Shown here: piece by piece, positions 10,219 through 22,872 of the stretch
Layout of the letters: each line of letters begins with the position of its first letter
Position numbering within the stretch: the first letter of the stretch is position 1
Assembly: GCF_052324685.1 (NCBI RefSeq)
Contig: NW_027506879.1
Span: forward strand, 1,332,001 to 1,396,000
From: Brachyhypopomus gauderio
Lineage: Eukaryota > Chordata > Actinopteri > Gymnotiformes > Hypopomidae
Length of the DNA stretch: 64,000 nucleotides
Direction of reading: 5' to 3'
Notes under the pieces: generated by a model
The model's database searches: none
The model's input: the letters and a program-made list of their open reading frames with translations, nothing else
What the model was told of the DNA's origin: nothing
Program-made: the position numbers and the translations under genes

Positions 10219-13200
10219 ATGTGCAGTCCACTTAAATTTGTAACGTGGAATGTGAAGGGTATAGGGGATGTAGTGAAAAGGAAAAAAATTCTCACATTTC
10301 TTAAAAAACAACAATCCACCATTGCATTATTACAGGAAACACACTTATCTGCACAAGAACACTTGAAACTCAAAAGGGACTGGGTCGGTCAAATATACTC
10401 ATCATCTTATAATTCGAAAAAAAGAGGTACAGCTATACTTATACATAAAAACATCCCATTTATTATGGAATCAGTGGAACAAGATACTGAGGGTAGATTT
10501 GTTTGCTCACAGGCCTCATATTTGGACAACACATTACAATATTGAATGTTTACGCACCAAATGAGGATGATCCCAAATTTTGGTCACATGTAATTGTTCT
10601 GTTTAATGAATCTTGTAAGGGTCTTGGGTTTCTAGGCGGTGACTTTAATTGTGTCCTAGATACTGGTTTGGATAAATCTTCTTTACTTCCCACTGTTAAT
10701 GCTAAATCTGTTAAAGTACTTAGACATCTGAGTGCCCAATCAGGCCTTGTAGATATCTGGAGGGAACTGCACCCCACAACCAAAGACTACACATTCTATT
10801 CCCATCCCCATGGGTCATATTCGCGATTGGACTATTTTTTTGTTACAACTAACTGCACACATTTGGTAAAAGATTGTCAAATAGGGTCTATTTTTTTGTC
10901 GGATCATAGTCCAGTATATCTAGATATAGTGTTAAACCCGACAATCTGGAAAACTCCCCAATGGCGATTTAACACACTTCTATTAAACAAGGAGGAGTTC
11001 TCTATTTTTGTCAAAGATAACATTATAGAGTACTGGCAAAATAATGCCAATTCCCCAGTTACAAGTGCAACCAAATGGGATGCTTTCAAAGCTACTTTAC
11101 GAGGTCACTTAATCTCTTATGCATCTTTACAAAAAAAACGCAGGGCCGAAAACCAGAGAAAAATGGAAGCTGAAGTTATGCGTTTAGAGCAGCAACATAA
11201 ACAAACACAATCAGACACGACTTGGTCTTCATTAGTGAATGCTAAATTAAAACTTAACATGGATTACACTCACCATATATCCAAGTTATTGCTCTTCTCT
11301 AAACAAAAATATTATGAATTCGGTAATAAACCTAGTCGATTATTGGCTCACCAACTTAAATTGCAACAAATTGAACGATCTATAAAAGCTATCAAAACCT
11401 CTGCCGGTAATATTACCTACGACCCTCACATAATTAATGATACTTTCCGCAGTTTTTTTAAATCATTATACACATCAGGAAGTAGCAGTTCACATTCAGA
11501 TATATTCAATTATTTAGATAACATATCTCTTCCTAAAATTACAGAAGTAGATCAGGCATATTTGAATGCCCCCTTTTCACCAGAAGAGATCTGGGAAGCC
11601 ATTAAGGCCATGCCCTCAGGAAAAGCACCTGGCCCAGATGGGTATTCAATTGAATTTTATAAAAAGTTTTGGCCAGACCTATGCCCTATCTTCATGCCTA
11701 TGATTAATAATATTCTTCAGGATAAATCAATACCAGACTCCTGGAAAATGGCCCATGTTAGTTTATTATTAAAAAAAGACAAAAACCCAACAGATTGCAC
11801 CTCCTATCGACCGATTAGTCTGCTTAACGTAGACTATAAAATATTAACCAAAGCGCTGTCTCGCAGATTGGATAAACATCTTCCATATATCATTAAACCA
11901 GATCAGACAGGATTTATTAAATCTAGATATGGATCTGATAATGTTCGCCGTGTTCTTAATATTATAAATTTTTTAGCAAAAAGAAATGACCCAGCTTTAA
12001 TTGTCTCATTGGATGCAGAGAAGGCGTTCGATAGGGTAGAATGGGATTTTCTTTTTGCACTTATGGGGAAAATTGGACTAGGAAATAATTTTATAAATAT
12101 AGTTAAATTATTATATTCTGACCCCTTGGCCTGTATTAAAACAAATGGTCTTGTCTCTGATAGTTTCCCAATCAAAAGAGGTTGTAGACAAGGATGCTCT
12201 CTTTCTCCCTTACTTTTTGCCCTGGTAATAGAACCCCTTGCGGAATATATTAGATCCAGTCCCACTCTTTCAGGCATCCTAATCGGAGAAACAGATCATC
12301 GTATCTCATTATTTGCTGATGACATACTCTTATATTTGAAGGACCCACTGACATCGGTTCCTGAAATTATAAACTTGATCGCTAAATATAGTGCTTTATC
12401 TGGGTATAAAATTAATTTTGATAAATCCATGGCTATTAAGTTGAACATTTCAGATAATATTAAATTAAACACACCATTTCAATTAACAAACTCGGGCTTT
12501 AGATATTTAGGGATATTAATTACCCCCGACTTGAACCAGTTATATAGATTTAATTATCTCCCTATTCTAGATATCATAAAGAAAAATTTAGCAGATTGGT
12601 CATTTTTACCTATCACATTCTTTGGCAGAATTAACGTAATAAAAATGAATATCTTACCTAGATTGCTTTATTTGTTTCAAAACTTACCTTGTCATTTGTC
12701 CCCCAACTTTTTCAAGAAATTAAACAATTTGATAAGCACATTTATTTGGGACAAGGGTAAACCCAGAGTAAAATTATCCACTCTATTAAAGCCCAAAGAC
12801 AGGGGAGGTGTAGGTTTACCAAATTTGAGTTTGTATTTTTGGGCAGCACAAGCAAAACAGATGTGTAGTTGGTTTTCTAATAGGTCAGATTCACTGTGGG
12901 TTGGTATTGAAATGTTTATGTGTCACCCAAGATTGTTAACCTCCTTGCCATTCATCTATAACTTTGAGAAAATACCATCACTTTCAGAAAATTTTGTAAT
13001 ATATAACACTTTGTTATCTTGGAAAGATGCTAGAAAATACATGAAAATACCTAACTGCTTATCCTTACGGTCACCACTCACTCTGAACCCGGATCTGCCC
13101 CCTCAGCTTAGAGACATCGGACTTAATAGCTGGAATTTAAGCGGTATAGTGGATTTCTCAAGTATATTTACAGAAGGTGTTATAAAATCATTCGACCAAC

Positions 13201-13985
13201 TCAAATCACTTTTCGGAATCCCTAATGCTGACCTTTTTAAATTTTTCCAAATTAGACACTTTACTCAGAATTGTATCAAAAGCAACAAGTTTAGAATTCA
13301 ACCGAATAAATTGGAAACACTGCTTGTTGAGGATGGCTCTAGAAACAGAATTTCCCACTTATATGCAACTCTATCTAATATGACGTCTTCGGACTACGAT
13401 ACTTTGAGATTAATATGGGAAAAGGATCTGGGTTCAGAGTTTGAAGATGAAGTCTGGATGAACATATGTAATTGGATATTTCCCAAATGTACATCTATTA
13501 ATGTTCATGAACTAAATTTCAAATTGTTTCATAGGATGTATCTTACCCCGGTTCGCCTGCACAAGATGTTCCCAAACCACTCAAATATGTGTTTTAAATG
13601 TTCTACTGAAGTGGGTACATTTTTACACACTCTTTGGTCGTGCACCAAACTGCAGAACTACTGGAGGGGGATTGATCTGGCCATAAGAAAAATAACTGGC
13701 ATACAACTTGATATGTCTCCAACAGTATATCTTTTAAACGCCGTAGACCCTTCACTGGATAGTGACACCATTAATCTTTTACATATCTTATTCTATTTGG
13801 CTAGAAAATGTATATTGTTATTGTGGTCAAGGTCGGATGTCCCCTCGGTGGAGATGTGGTGGAAGCACATTGCTAAATGGTTACCCATGGAAAAGATAAC
13901 ATACGATCTACGCCAGAACTCAGAAAAGTTTACTAGGATCTGGTCTCCTGTACAGTTATACCTGCAATCAGTTAACAAAGACTAA
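10219..13985 (+). pseudogene. LINE ORF2 (endonuclease and reverse transcriptase), one frameshift
   Basis: Residues from MCSPLKFVTWNVKGIG onward form the apurinic-type endonuclease (ALLQETHLS, GTAILIHKN, LNVYAPNEDDP, LGGDFNCVLD, SRLDYFFV, LSDHSPVYLD). The reverse transcriptase follows, with AMPSGKAPGPDGYSIEFY, SYRPISLLNVDYKILTK, VSLDAEKAFDRVEWDF, RQGCSLSPLLFAL and the catalytic FADDILLY. The C-terminus has a zinc knuckle of the form C-x2-C-x8-H-x4-C. The frame slips at about 10501-10505, consistent with loss of a single base in GTTTG. Apart from that one lesion about 1,250 residues are open, which is near the full family length. The enzyme nicks target DNA and copies the element's RNA onto it. 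Confidence 0.9.
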
Positions 13986-14317
13986 TGGACTTTTCTGGCC
14001 TTCACATGGACATTATATTACGCTGCATTCCCGTCTCACTATATTTCACATTCGCTTTGTATTTGGACATGACACTGACAGATAGCTAAGGGTAAGAGGA
14101 GGGGGAGAGAAAGAGGAAAAAAGGGAAAAAATTTTATTTCTGTATTCATTATATTTAAAACTTGTATGTCTTAATTACCTCGTTATATATGTAGTTTTTG
14201 TTTTCTATTCCTGGACCTTGTATATTTGCGCCCCTTTGTTTTTGTTTTTGTTTTAGAAAGATATAAGAAAACCCAATAAACATATGTTAAAAAAAAAAAA
14301 AAAAAGAACCATAGAGG

Positions 14318-15690
14318 TGGACAGCAATGAGGCAGACAGCTGGTGTGAGCTGTGGAAAAGCTGTGGAAAAACTCACACCACAATGAGGCTTCTGCAGCTT
14401 TGATGACTTCGGTGGCAAGCTGCCTGTGGGCCAAACTTCACGTGCTCTGCGTTTCAGGTGATGAAACGCAGGTCAGGTTCATGTGAGGTGATAGAGGAGT
14501 GAAGGAATTATGTGCTGAGAGCACAACAAACAACCTGCCACTGCAGAAGAGCAGAAGAAGAGAGCAGGAGCTCAGGCCAGCGGTGCTGTATTCCACTACA
14601 AAGTGAGTTTTAACGTGAACGTTTCATCACAAACCCTGCACTACAGACACTGCTGTGAGGCTGCACACCTGAGACATTTGTAGCTAGAGGCTACAAGCTT
14701 AATGTGTACTTAGTGAACTAGCATGTGATGCATAAACGAAATGCAGTATATGTATATATTATATATATATATATAATTTATATATATAATTATTTATCAT
14801 TTATCTTCTGATGTGTTCCTTGTGCTTTTTTAGAACCCACTATATTCTATCACATAATTTAACACTTGATCAACACATGAAACAACACAGAATACAAATT
14901 GTTTGTGAATCCTTTTTCCCTTTACTATTTAATAATCTTGATATATTCATGCAAAACATTCATTCCTAATGTGGTTGTGGGAGGGCAAAACAGCCTTACA
15001 GCCTAGAATGTTGTCTCGTCTGGAAGAGATTCACGGAAAGGTTGTTGTTTTTTAAAGAACAGTCATTGAACGATTGAAATGGAGATTTGGTCCACTTGCC
15101 AAAATGCATCTGGCATCTGTGGATCAGTGCAGACCATCTGCAAGCCAAAAGCCGTTTGGGTTGATCAGATCAGTGTCTCTCTCTGAGCGCACGAGTGTCC
15201 ACTTAATGATCGATTGGCCGGCGTCCCTGTGCCAGCTGTGGTTTGCAGCGTGTGCCATTATCACTGGGTGGTAAAGCACTGGGAAAGACAGGCAGACCCT
15301 AGATCAGCACACCAGACTGAGAGTGGCCACCTGTCTCCTGACGTAAAAGGAAACACGTTTCACACAGCATGCTGGGCAGATCTCAGATCGGTGGTAAATG
15401 GGATTTGGTCTGTTCTGAAACAGCTGTGCGACAGATCCCTGCATGTGTCTTTACGCTGGGTACACACCAATGTACAGCTGATGAGATCACAAGGAAATTA
15501 TAAGCCTTGGACAGGAAACACGACAGTCATGAATTACATCAGTTTGTTTGTAATTATAAGTTACTTTCACATGTCACTATTTTAGGGTGCTGTGCATCTA
15601 ACTAATGTTAGATCTCAGCATATATCTCAAGTCAAAAAGCTTTTCTGAATAAAGTTTAAACTGTAACAGCTAACATCTGCTTGGCCATAG
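14318..15690. other. No gene recognised; AT microsatellite and a perfect hairpin
   Basis: No convincing coding signal. A perfect inverted repeat (10-base arms, 5-base loop) lies at 14447-14471, starting CTGCGTTTCA. A run of about 45 bp of AT dinucleotides lies near 14750-14795. Open stretches at 15074-15585 have no recognisable protein features. Confidence 0.5.
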
Positions 15691-16447
15691 GGTGGTGGCG
15701 GTTGTTTTATGGGTGGTGGTGAGAACAGCAAAGTGGGGAGGGGTGGATGTTGTTTTGTACCCATCTGCACACAAGAATCCTCAGACTCAGCCGTGTTTGA
15801 ATTGGAGTCGGTCTGGTTTTTTTAGGTTGTTGAACCTGTATGAATTACGAGGAGCTAGAAGAGGTGTTTGGATTACAACCACCGCACCACACCCCACCCC
15901 CACACACCAACAGACCCACACCCACACTCCAGAGCCACACCACACCACACCGCACCCACACCATATCCAGTACAAGCTGCACATAACTTCATTAAGAAAC
16001 AAGGAGTACAAACTGTGCACAACTCCGTTAAGAAACAAAGTCAGATACCACTGGTCATAACACCAGCAGCCAAGAAACTTTGAAAAATGAAAAATGAAAG
16101 CAACAGTCGATCCTGCCATGGCAACTGTGTAAAGTTGGCAACCGTTAGCAGGAATAGATGCTCCAAACCCATGTTTCTCTATCAGTTTGCATATTGTATA
16201 GCAAGCACAAACCCAAAGGGAAGACCCAACACACACACCTCCTGCTGCTTGTGGTCGCGGCGTTTGAACAGGCAGCCGTATATTTTCTCACTCTGCCTGG
16301 CGTGCGTCTGAACATACAAACACTCACAGTAGGAGTCTCCACAGCAGCTGGGAAGAATACATTATGCACTTTGAGTGGAATGAATCAAAACTCTGAGAGA
16401 CAAGTAGTCTTGATGTGGCGTAGGGAGTAGGTACCAAAACAGGTTCT

Positions 16448-16498
<51 letters not shown>

Positions 16499-17139
16499 AA
16501 AGTCTGTAATCTGTAGCTGATTCATGTGCCAGTCTGGAGAGTGAAGGTTCAAAAGCACGTTGATATTAGCATTTATCTTAATTGTTCTCCTTCGGTCCTG
16601 CAGTGTGTTTTCTCTCTCAGGCCCATTTCCTGACAGCCTGGAGTCTCGTGTTTTCATTAACGAGGATCGCGGGCCCTCACGCTGAGAGGCCTGCATGAGA
16701 TGGTGCACCAGAGCAGATCTTTCTGCTACACTTGTGACACTGGTCATGTGTGAAAGTAGAGCTTCCCGTCACTACTCACTGCAGCGTGAGATCTTCTGAC
16801 ACCATCTCGCCGACACATTTGCTGTAAAACAGGTCAAACCTCGTGCTCACAGTCCCCCACACTGCAGGCGATGTGGTGTGAGAGGATCAAATATGCTCAG
16901 ATTACTGAGGCAGCGACGGCACATTGTGGTGCGATGTTGACTAAGTGTTCTCTTTATTACATTCTTCTACCCTGCAACAATACCCAACAGGCTGCCATAT
17001 GTTTAAATATTGTACAGCCAACTGTACCCAGCGCTGGCCATGTACTGTACTCTGAAGTCAGCAGTTGATCTCTTTCATAAGTGGTCTGGACTGATCAAAG
17101 GACTTAGCTGGATGTCTTTACAGTACATTTACACTATTG
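15691..17139. other. No gene recognised; CA microsatellite at 16452-16496
   Basis: Contains a GT/CA-skewed stretch at 15870-15960 and a perfect CA run at 16452-16496. Short open stretches here show only low-complexity or unrecognisable peptides. Confidence 0.5.
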
Positions 17140-17430
17140 CAATGACCCCCACCAACCCCCATCACCCCTCCCTACCCCATCACCCCCACCGACCCCATCA
17201 CCCCCTTCCTACCCCATCACCCCTCCCTACCCCATCACCCCCACCGACCCCATCACCCCCTCCCTACACCATCACCCCCTCCCTACCCCCATCACCCCCA
17301 CAACCCACATCACCCCCACGACCCCCATCACCTTCCCTACCCCATCACCCCCACCCTACCCCATCACCCCCACGACCCCATCACCCCCTCCCTACCCCAT
17401 CACCCCCACGACCCCATCACCCTACTCCCT
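17140..17430. repeat. C-rich minisatellite (CCCATCACCCC type)
   Basis: Imperfect repeats of about 17-19 bp built on CCCATCACCCCC with CTCCCTA, CACCGA and CACGA variants. The strand is strongly C-rich over nearly 300 bp. Confidence 0.85.
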
Positions 17431-17592
17431 ATCTCATCCTACATCATGCTTCTGGGTATTTTTAAGGGTTTTGCAATATGTCTATTACCAACTTTACAAG
17501 AATTCGAACCAATAAAATCTCCTATCAGCTTTTAATAACTTATTACATCCATCAGCGAACTCCTTTAATAAACCTTAGCCAGGACAGAAAAA

Positions 17593-18045
17593 CTATGAAC
17601 ACATTAAGTGACAAGATACGATATTTATGAACACATTAAGTGACAAGATATTTATGAACACATTAACTCATAAGAGAAAATATTTATGAACACATTAACT
17701 CATAAGAGAAGATATTTATGAACACATTAACTGATAAGAGAAGATATTTATGAACACATTAACCGACAAAAGAAACAAGCTACATTCTCCAAGCAAATCT
17801 GCTGCCTTGACCAGTTTGCAGGGATACACACCGTCTGTGTTTCTGTATGGACAGATGAGCATATGGCACAAGGAGCAGGATACAGATTCGGTTCACACTG
17901 AGACTTGGTTCACACAGAGACTTGGTTAACACACAGACTCGGTTCACACAGACACTCGGTTCACACACAGACTCGGTTCATACACAGAGGCTCGGTTCAC
18001 ACACAGAGGCTCAGTTCACACACAGACTCGGTTCACACTGAGACT
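17593..18045. repeat. Two short tandem arrays
   Basis: At 17593-17775 a unit of about 27-37 bp built on TTTATGAACACATTAA repeats six times. At 17885-18045 a unit of about 20 bp built on ACTCGGTTCACACA repeats about eight times with variants. Between them is unique DNA. Confidence 0.8.
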
Positions 18046-18110
18046 CATTCTGCTGGGGCTTTTCAGAAGCTTTTCAAGTTTGGTCTAATGAACTTGAGAA
18101 CCATCATATG

Positions 18111-18560
18111 TACATAAATGAATGAATAAATGAATGAATAGGTACTTTATTAATCCCGAAGGAAATTAGGTTCTCAGTAGCATTCAGCAGCAATAACATT
18201 ACACACAATAGGAATATTGCACATTTAAATTTAAATTGCACACATGAAATAGGTGTAGAACATTAACAAAAAGAATTAGTAATATTAATAATATTAAGAA
18301 AACAGTACTACAGTGGTATAATGTGACAGTTTGAACTGCTCCTTGCTCCATGTTTGGTAGATATACAAACTTCTGTCTTTAGAGACAGAAGTCTGTCACT
18401 GAACTTACTCCTTTGTTTCTGGAGTTCTGTGTGTAGTGGGTGTTTTCCATTGTCCATTATTGATTGCATTTTGTTGAGTGTCCTTTTATCAGTAATTGTG
18501 ACCAGTTCTTATAAACTTCATAAAATCACCACAGACGCAGTTAACAGGATAAGGTGACCA
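18111..18560 (-). mobile_element. 5'-truncated LINE 3' end (Rex1/CR1-like)
   Basis: Read on the minus strand, the end has TTCCTTCGGGATTAATAAAG followed by a (ATTC)n tail, a 3' terminus common in fish non-LTR elements. Upstream is the end of a reverse-transcriptase ORF (HPLHTELQKQRSKFSDRLLS). The rest of the element is missing, as is usual for target-primed insertions. Confidence 0.65.
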
Positions 18561-19532
18561 ATAGAACAGAATGTGCTGAAGAGCTAGTTAAGAGATAAAC
18601 TGGGGTGAGTGTGTTTGTGTCACCCATGTTATTCCATGTCCATGTTGTCAGTCTTTGTATTGACCACATCCCGCTGGTTTTCCTATTGCGCATATTACTG
18701 CTATATGCTATTTGCATTACTACACGTAAACGTTAATCCCGCTCTTGACTCACACGTGTGACAATAAGCATGAAAGACCCCCCCTCCCCCCCCAACAGTC
18801 TTACAGAACCCAATACATCACTTTCCTATTGAAAATAAAACATTGATAAATTTTAGCATAAGAGCTAATGAATGATGAATAAACACTTGGGCTAGTTTTT
18901 TTGTATTCTGTAGGCTATTAATGTCTCTTAGCTTCATGAGGAAGTGACTAATGCCTAACTAAGTACAAGGAGGTCTGGAGTCTATATGGGTCAGTGTGTG
19001 AAGGAGAATGTTACGTGACAGTAGTGTAATGCAGTTGTTCATGGGGTAAATGACAAGTGTGTGCGTAGTGGCACACGGGTGAGAACCCTGAGCCCTAATT
19101 ATAATTCAGCACTGAGACCGGCCACTTATTTCACACTTGATTATAACCGCCACAGTAGACATCACTTTACATCCTGCACCTTTCCCTGGCAATGTCTGCC
19201 GTCTCAGGCTGCATCAGGCTGACCTTTTAACGACGAACCGCAGATGCGATGGCGTTTCTTGCATTTCAATGACACGTATAACTAATAGCTTTTTCATATT
19301 TCTGCTGTCTCCGCCTTGCATGCAGACAAGTCCCCCAAAGAGTTGCACAGTGAGCTGCTACATTGCATGAGATGAGACCATCTCCATCGGTACAGACGCG
19401 TGTACAGCATCGGTCGCCGGGGACAGAAGAGACAGAGGGACAGAAGGACAGAGGGACAGAGGGACAGGTGTCTTTCAGCTCCCTCCCATGTTGAAACCTG
19501 CCTGATGTTTGGCAGACATTTTAAAAGAGTGC
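18561..19532. other. No gene recognised
   Basis: Unique-looking sequence with a short C run near 18780. No coding, RNA or repeat feature that I can support. Confidence 0.45.
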
Positions 19533-19775
19533 TCAGAGAAAGTTGAGGGAGGGAGAGAGAGAGAGAAAGAGAGAGGGGGTGAGAGAGAGAGAGAAAGAGA
19601 GAGGGGGGTGAGAGACGGAGAGAAAGAAAGAGAGAGGGGGTGAGAGACGGAGGGAAAGAAAGAGAGAGGGGGGTGAGAGACGGAGAGAACGAGAGAGGGG
19701 GGTGAGAGACGGAGAGAAAGAAAGAGAGTGTGAGACAAAGATGGGGAGAGAGAAAGAGTATGTGTGTGTGTGTGT
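19533..19775. repeat. GA-rich tandem repeat
   Basis: Imperfect units of about 35-40 bp built on GAGAGAGAAAGAGAGAGG with GGGTGAGAGACGGA, ending in a short TG run near 19760. The apparent serine/leucine proteins on the opposite strand are low-complexity readings of this array. Confidence 0.85.
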
Positions 19776-20550
19776 GGGGGGGGTGCTTTTGAACAAAACT
19801 GCTACTGAACAAAAACCCACAGTTCTAGCCAGACCCCCATTTCCCAAACATCTGCTGTGAAGGAGTGCAGGGGCATTAAAGCATAATGCTGTGGCCTCTT
19901 TAATGCTGACGTGACAGACAGCTCCTGCCCTCCTCCTCCTCCTCCGCCATCACTCTCACTCATCCATTCATCTCTGTCTCCTGCACCTTCAGCGCCAGCA
20001 GCACCAGCCCGATCTGCTTCATCTCCATTTGTTGTCTGCCTGCAACACGCGCCCGGCTGGATTATCTCCAGATTAAGACGGGTCATGGACTAATCTGGAG
20101 GTGCAGGGTGAGCAGGATCGACAGCAGCCTGCTGGCAGGGGTGAGTGTGTGGGGCACATGAAGAACAGAGGTCACAGAGGTCACAGGGGTCACGGAGGTC
20201 AAGGAGAGGGGGAACAGGCCGTGCAGGCCTCCACAGTCTGTTATAGCTTGTGCAGTCAATTTCTATGTGAACTCAGAAAAGCAAATAAGGCTCCAGAGCA
20301 TAAAGCCTAACATCTTTTGTAAATAGTGGAATATCCAGACACCTAAATATAGGGACTTGGAAATTTTTTTCAAAATTATTTAATCACATTTAAAATAGTT
20401 TTATTAGATGCAGCACAATATAACAAAAAAAAATGCATCAATTGTCAAATTTGATCAAGCCAGTCCAAAGATATTCACATTTAAATCAGCCCTATTTTAT
20501 TAATGCAATTAACCTAAAACGAAACGAAATCTTGTAATCAATAAATGTGG
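19776..20550. other. No gene recognised
   Basis: Mixed-composition sequence with a CCTCCTCCTCC stretch near 19930 and a few GTCACAGAG repeats near 20170. No supported gene. Confidence 0.4.
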
Positions 20551-20570
20551 GCTAGCTTTAGCATGTGGCC

Positions 20571-20867
20571 ATAGTTGCCAGGTTCGTGGTTTTCACGCCA
20601 AATTGGGCTTGTTTGAAAATCCAGCCGCGGGTAAAAATTCTGGGGTCGCGGGGTGCGGTTTTTTGGGCTACTTTTGAGTTGGGCCACCGCGGGAGTTACA
20701 AGTCAACACAAAGAATCGATCGCGATATAATACTTAATTTTTCTCCATTTTAAACACTCGCCACCCAGCCGTCAACAACTTTGTGCTTTGGGCTAGTTTA
20801 GGCTGCTGAAGGGCGGGTTTTACACTGACTTTGTACGGGATATTTTTGTAGGACCTGGCAACCCTGT
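20571..20867. mobile_element. MITE-like element with GTTGCCAGGT ends
   Basis: The block begins CATAGTTGCCAGGTTCG and ends GGACCTGGCAACCCTGT, so GTTGCCAGGT forms the inverted ends. Near-identical 17-18 bp sequences, CTAGCTTTAGCATGTGG on the left and CTAGTTTTAGCATGTGG on the right, flank it and differ at one base. That is longer than a normal DNA-transposon duplication. Confidence 0.55.
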
Positions 20868-20889
20868 CTAGTTTTAGCATGTGGCTAGT

Positions 20890-21224
20890 CCGTGCCCGCC
20901 GTTATCATGGTTCATCGGACCAACCACGTATCTATTAATATCTTTTGAACAGTCCCACAGTTTTTGAACGGTCCAAACGCGAATTTAAAATTCAACCAGG
21001 CTTAAAAAGAAACAGGAGCGCGAAATGCGAATTCTTCTAACGGGATGAGAGAAAGTGGACATTCAATTATGTCATATTACAAAAACTCTGGGAAGAAACC
21101 TCCTACAAACCGATGAAAACAGCAATTTCTTTTCCCGCACACTTATGATCACTGATTTCGCTTAGACAGCGCGACCAGAGAAAAATGGCCGCAGCTCAAT
21201 CATTATCATGCGGAAATATCCCTA
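20890..21224. other. No gene recognised
   Basis: Unique-looking sequence between the MITE and the Tc1 remnant. Nothing is supported. Confidence 0.4.
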
Positions 21225-22299
21225 CATTATATCTCACCTTCCTTGACTCACATATGAGCTTAAGTGACATCCCATTCCTAATCCATAGGGTTCAATATGA
21301 CGTTGGTCCACCCTTTGCAGTTAGAACATCTTCAACTCTTCTGGGAAGGCTGTCCACAAGGTTTAGGAGTGTGTTCATGGGGATTTTTGACCATTCTTTC
21401 AGAAGCGCATTTGTGAGGTCACATACTGATGTTGGGTGAGAGGGCCTGGCTCTCAGTCTCCGCTCTAATTCATCCCAAAGGTGGTCTATTGGGTTGAGGT
21501 CAGGACTCTGTGTAGGCCAGTCAAGTTCATCCACATCAGACTTTGCCATCCATGTCTTTATGGACCTTGCTTTGTGCACTGATGCACAGTCATGTTGGAA
21601 GAAGAAGGGGCCAGCTCCAAACTATTCCCACAAAGTTGGGAGTATGGAATTGTCCAAAATGTCTTGGTAAGCTTGGTAAGCATTCAGAGTTCCTTTCACT
21701 GGAACTAAGGGGCCAAGCCCAGCTCCTGAAAAACAACCCCACACCACAATAATCCCCCCTCCACCAAACTTTACACTTTAAAGTGCTTTACACCACTGCA
21801 TCTGACGCTTTGCATTGCACTTGGTGATGTATGGCTTGGATGCCACTGCTCAACCTTAGAAACCCATTCCATGAAGCTCTCTGCGTACTGTTCTTGAGCT
21901 AATCTGAAGGCCACATGAATTTAGATGTCTGTAGTAATCGACTGCAGAAAGGTGGTGACCTCTTCACACTATACGCTTCAGTTACTGTAAAATCACAAAC
22001 ATTTCCATTTTCTTATAATACAGCTGGTAGTTGGCTGTGGAATATTTAGAAGTGAGGAAATTTCACGACTGAATTTGTTGCACAGGTGGCATCCTATCAC
22101 AGTTTCTGAAATACTCAGACCAGCTCGTCTGGCACCAACAACCATGCCACATTCAAAGTCACTTAAATCACTTTTCTTCCCCATTCTAATGCTCGGTTTG
22201 AACTGCAGCAGATTGTCTTGACCATGTCTACATGCCTAATTTCATTGAGTTGCTCCCATGTGATTGGCTGATTCGACTTTTGCGTTAATGAGCAGTGAG
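21225..22299 (-). mobile_element. Degenerate Tc1/mariner transposon
   Basis: The minus strand encodes the N-terminal helix-turn-helix start (MGKKSDLSDFECGMVVGARR, near 22184) and the C-terminal catalytic part. The latter has QHDCASVHKARSIKTWM near 21590, then DWPTQSPDLNPIDHLWDEL near 21500. The middle is broken by stops and frameshifts. In the last block the usual NPIEHLWDEL reads NPIDHLWDEL, so the third catalytic acid is Asp instead of Glu. The 5' end stops at 22299, where a hAT-type end begins, so the outer inverted repeat on that side is missing. Confidence 0.85.
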
Positions 22300-22398
22300 C
22301 AGGGGTGGCCAACCCGTCAAAGACCAAGAGGCACTTTTTTACTGTTACAGCAAAGAGCCACATCATACACATGGGCACACTTGAACATCATCCATCCC

Positions 22399-22401
<3 letters not shown>

Positions 22402-22470
<69 letters not shown>

Positions 22471-22471
22471 A
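22402..22471. repeat. (CT)n(CA)n microsatellite
   Basis: A CT run at 22402-22446 continues directly into a CA run to about 22471. Confidence 0.95.
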
Positions 22472-22511
22472 CCTCTGCTCAGATTTATTATAAATGTCAC
22501 ACACAAACAGT

Positions 22512-22650
22512 GGGGGCAGTCATGGTCTGATGGTTAGGGAACCGGTCTTGTAACCAGAGGGTCCTGGGTTTGATTCCCAGGCCTAAGGCCATGACTGAGG
22601 TGCCCTTGAGCAAGGCACCTAACCCCAACTGCTCCCCGGGTGCCTGGCTA
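22512..22650 (+). mobile_element. tRNA-derived SINE fragment
   Basis: The head looks like a tRNA promoter: an A-box-like TGGTCTGATGG and a B-box GGTTTGATTCC at 22567-22577. A conserved core (GAGCAAGGCACCTAACCCC) follows, which I recognise from teleost SINEs. The 3' tail is missing. It is not a functional tRNA gene because the cloverleaf arms do not pair throughout. Confidence 0.7.
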
Positions 22651-22872
22651 GGGCTGCCTACGCTGTTAAAAACCTCTGTTCATCTTAATATTTTTGTTTT
22701 GCTGTGCATTGTTCCCTGCCATTTTGAGAGCACACTTGGCACAAATTTGTTTATTGAAATGATCTTGTCCTGACTGGGAAGCTTGTCTGTGTTTTCATCT
22801 CACGTACATGCGCGTTTGACGAAAATACCGGAGTGAACTCAAGCTAAGCGAACAGCACATGAAAAACCAAAC

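Larger units (their letters stand above)
8417..14301 (+). mobile_element. Full-length Tx1/L1-like LINE retrotransposon
   Basis: The element has a 5' leader, ORF1, a spacer of about 500 bp, ORF2, a 3' untranslated region and a poly(A) tail at about 14289-14305. The 16-bp sequence AAAAGAACCATAGAGG occurs at 8401-8416 and again after the tail at 14302-14317. This is the target-site duplication and marks a complete insertion. Only two lesions interrupt the proteins: a 280-bp hAT inside ORF1 and a one-base deletion in ORF2. Full-length copies with such intact ends are uncommon, which suggests fairly recent insertion. Confidence 0.9.

Noticed and set aside
10503..13985. ORF2 as a host gene
   Set aside because: Domain order, poly(A), paired ORF1 and the 16-bp duplication show it is a LINE.
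22512..22650. tRNA gene
   Set aside because: The A-box and B-box are present, but the arms do not form a full cloverleaf and a SINE core follows.
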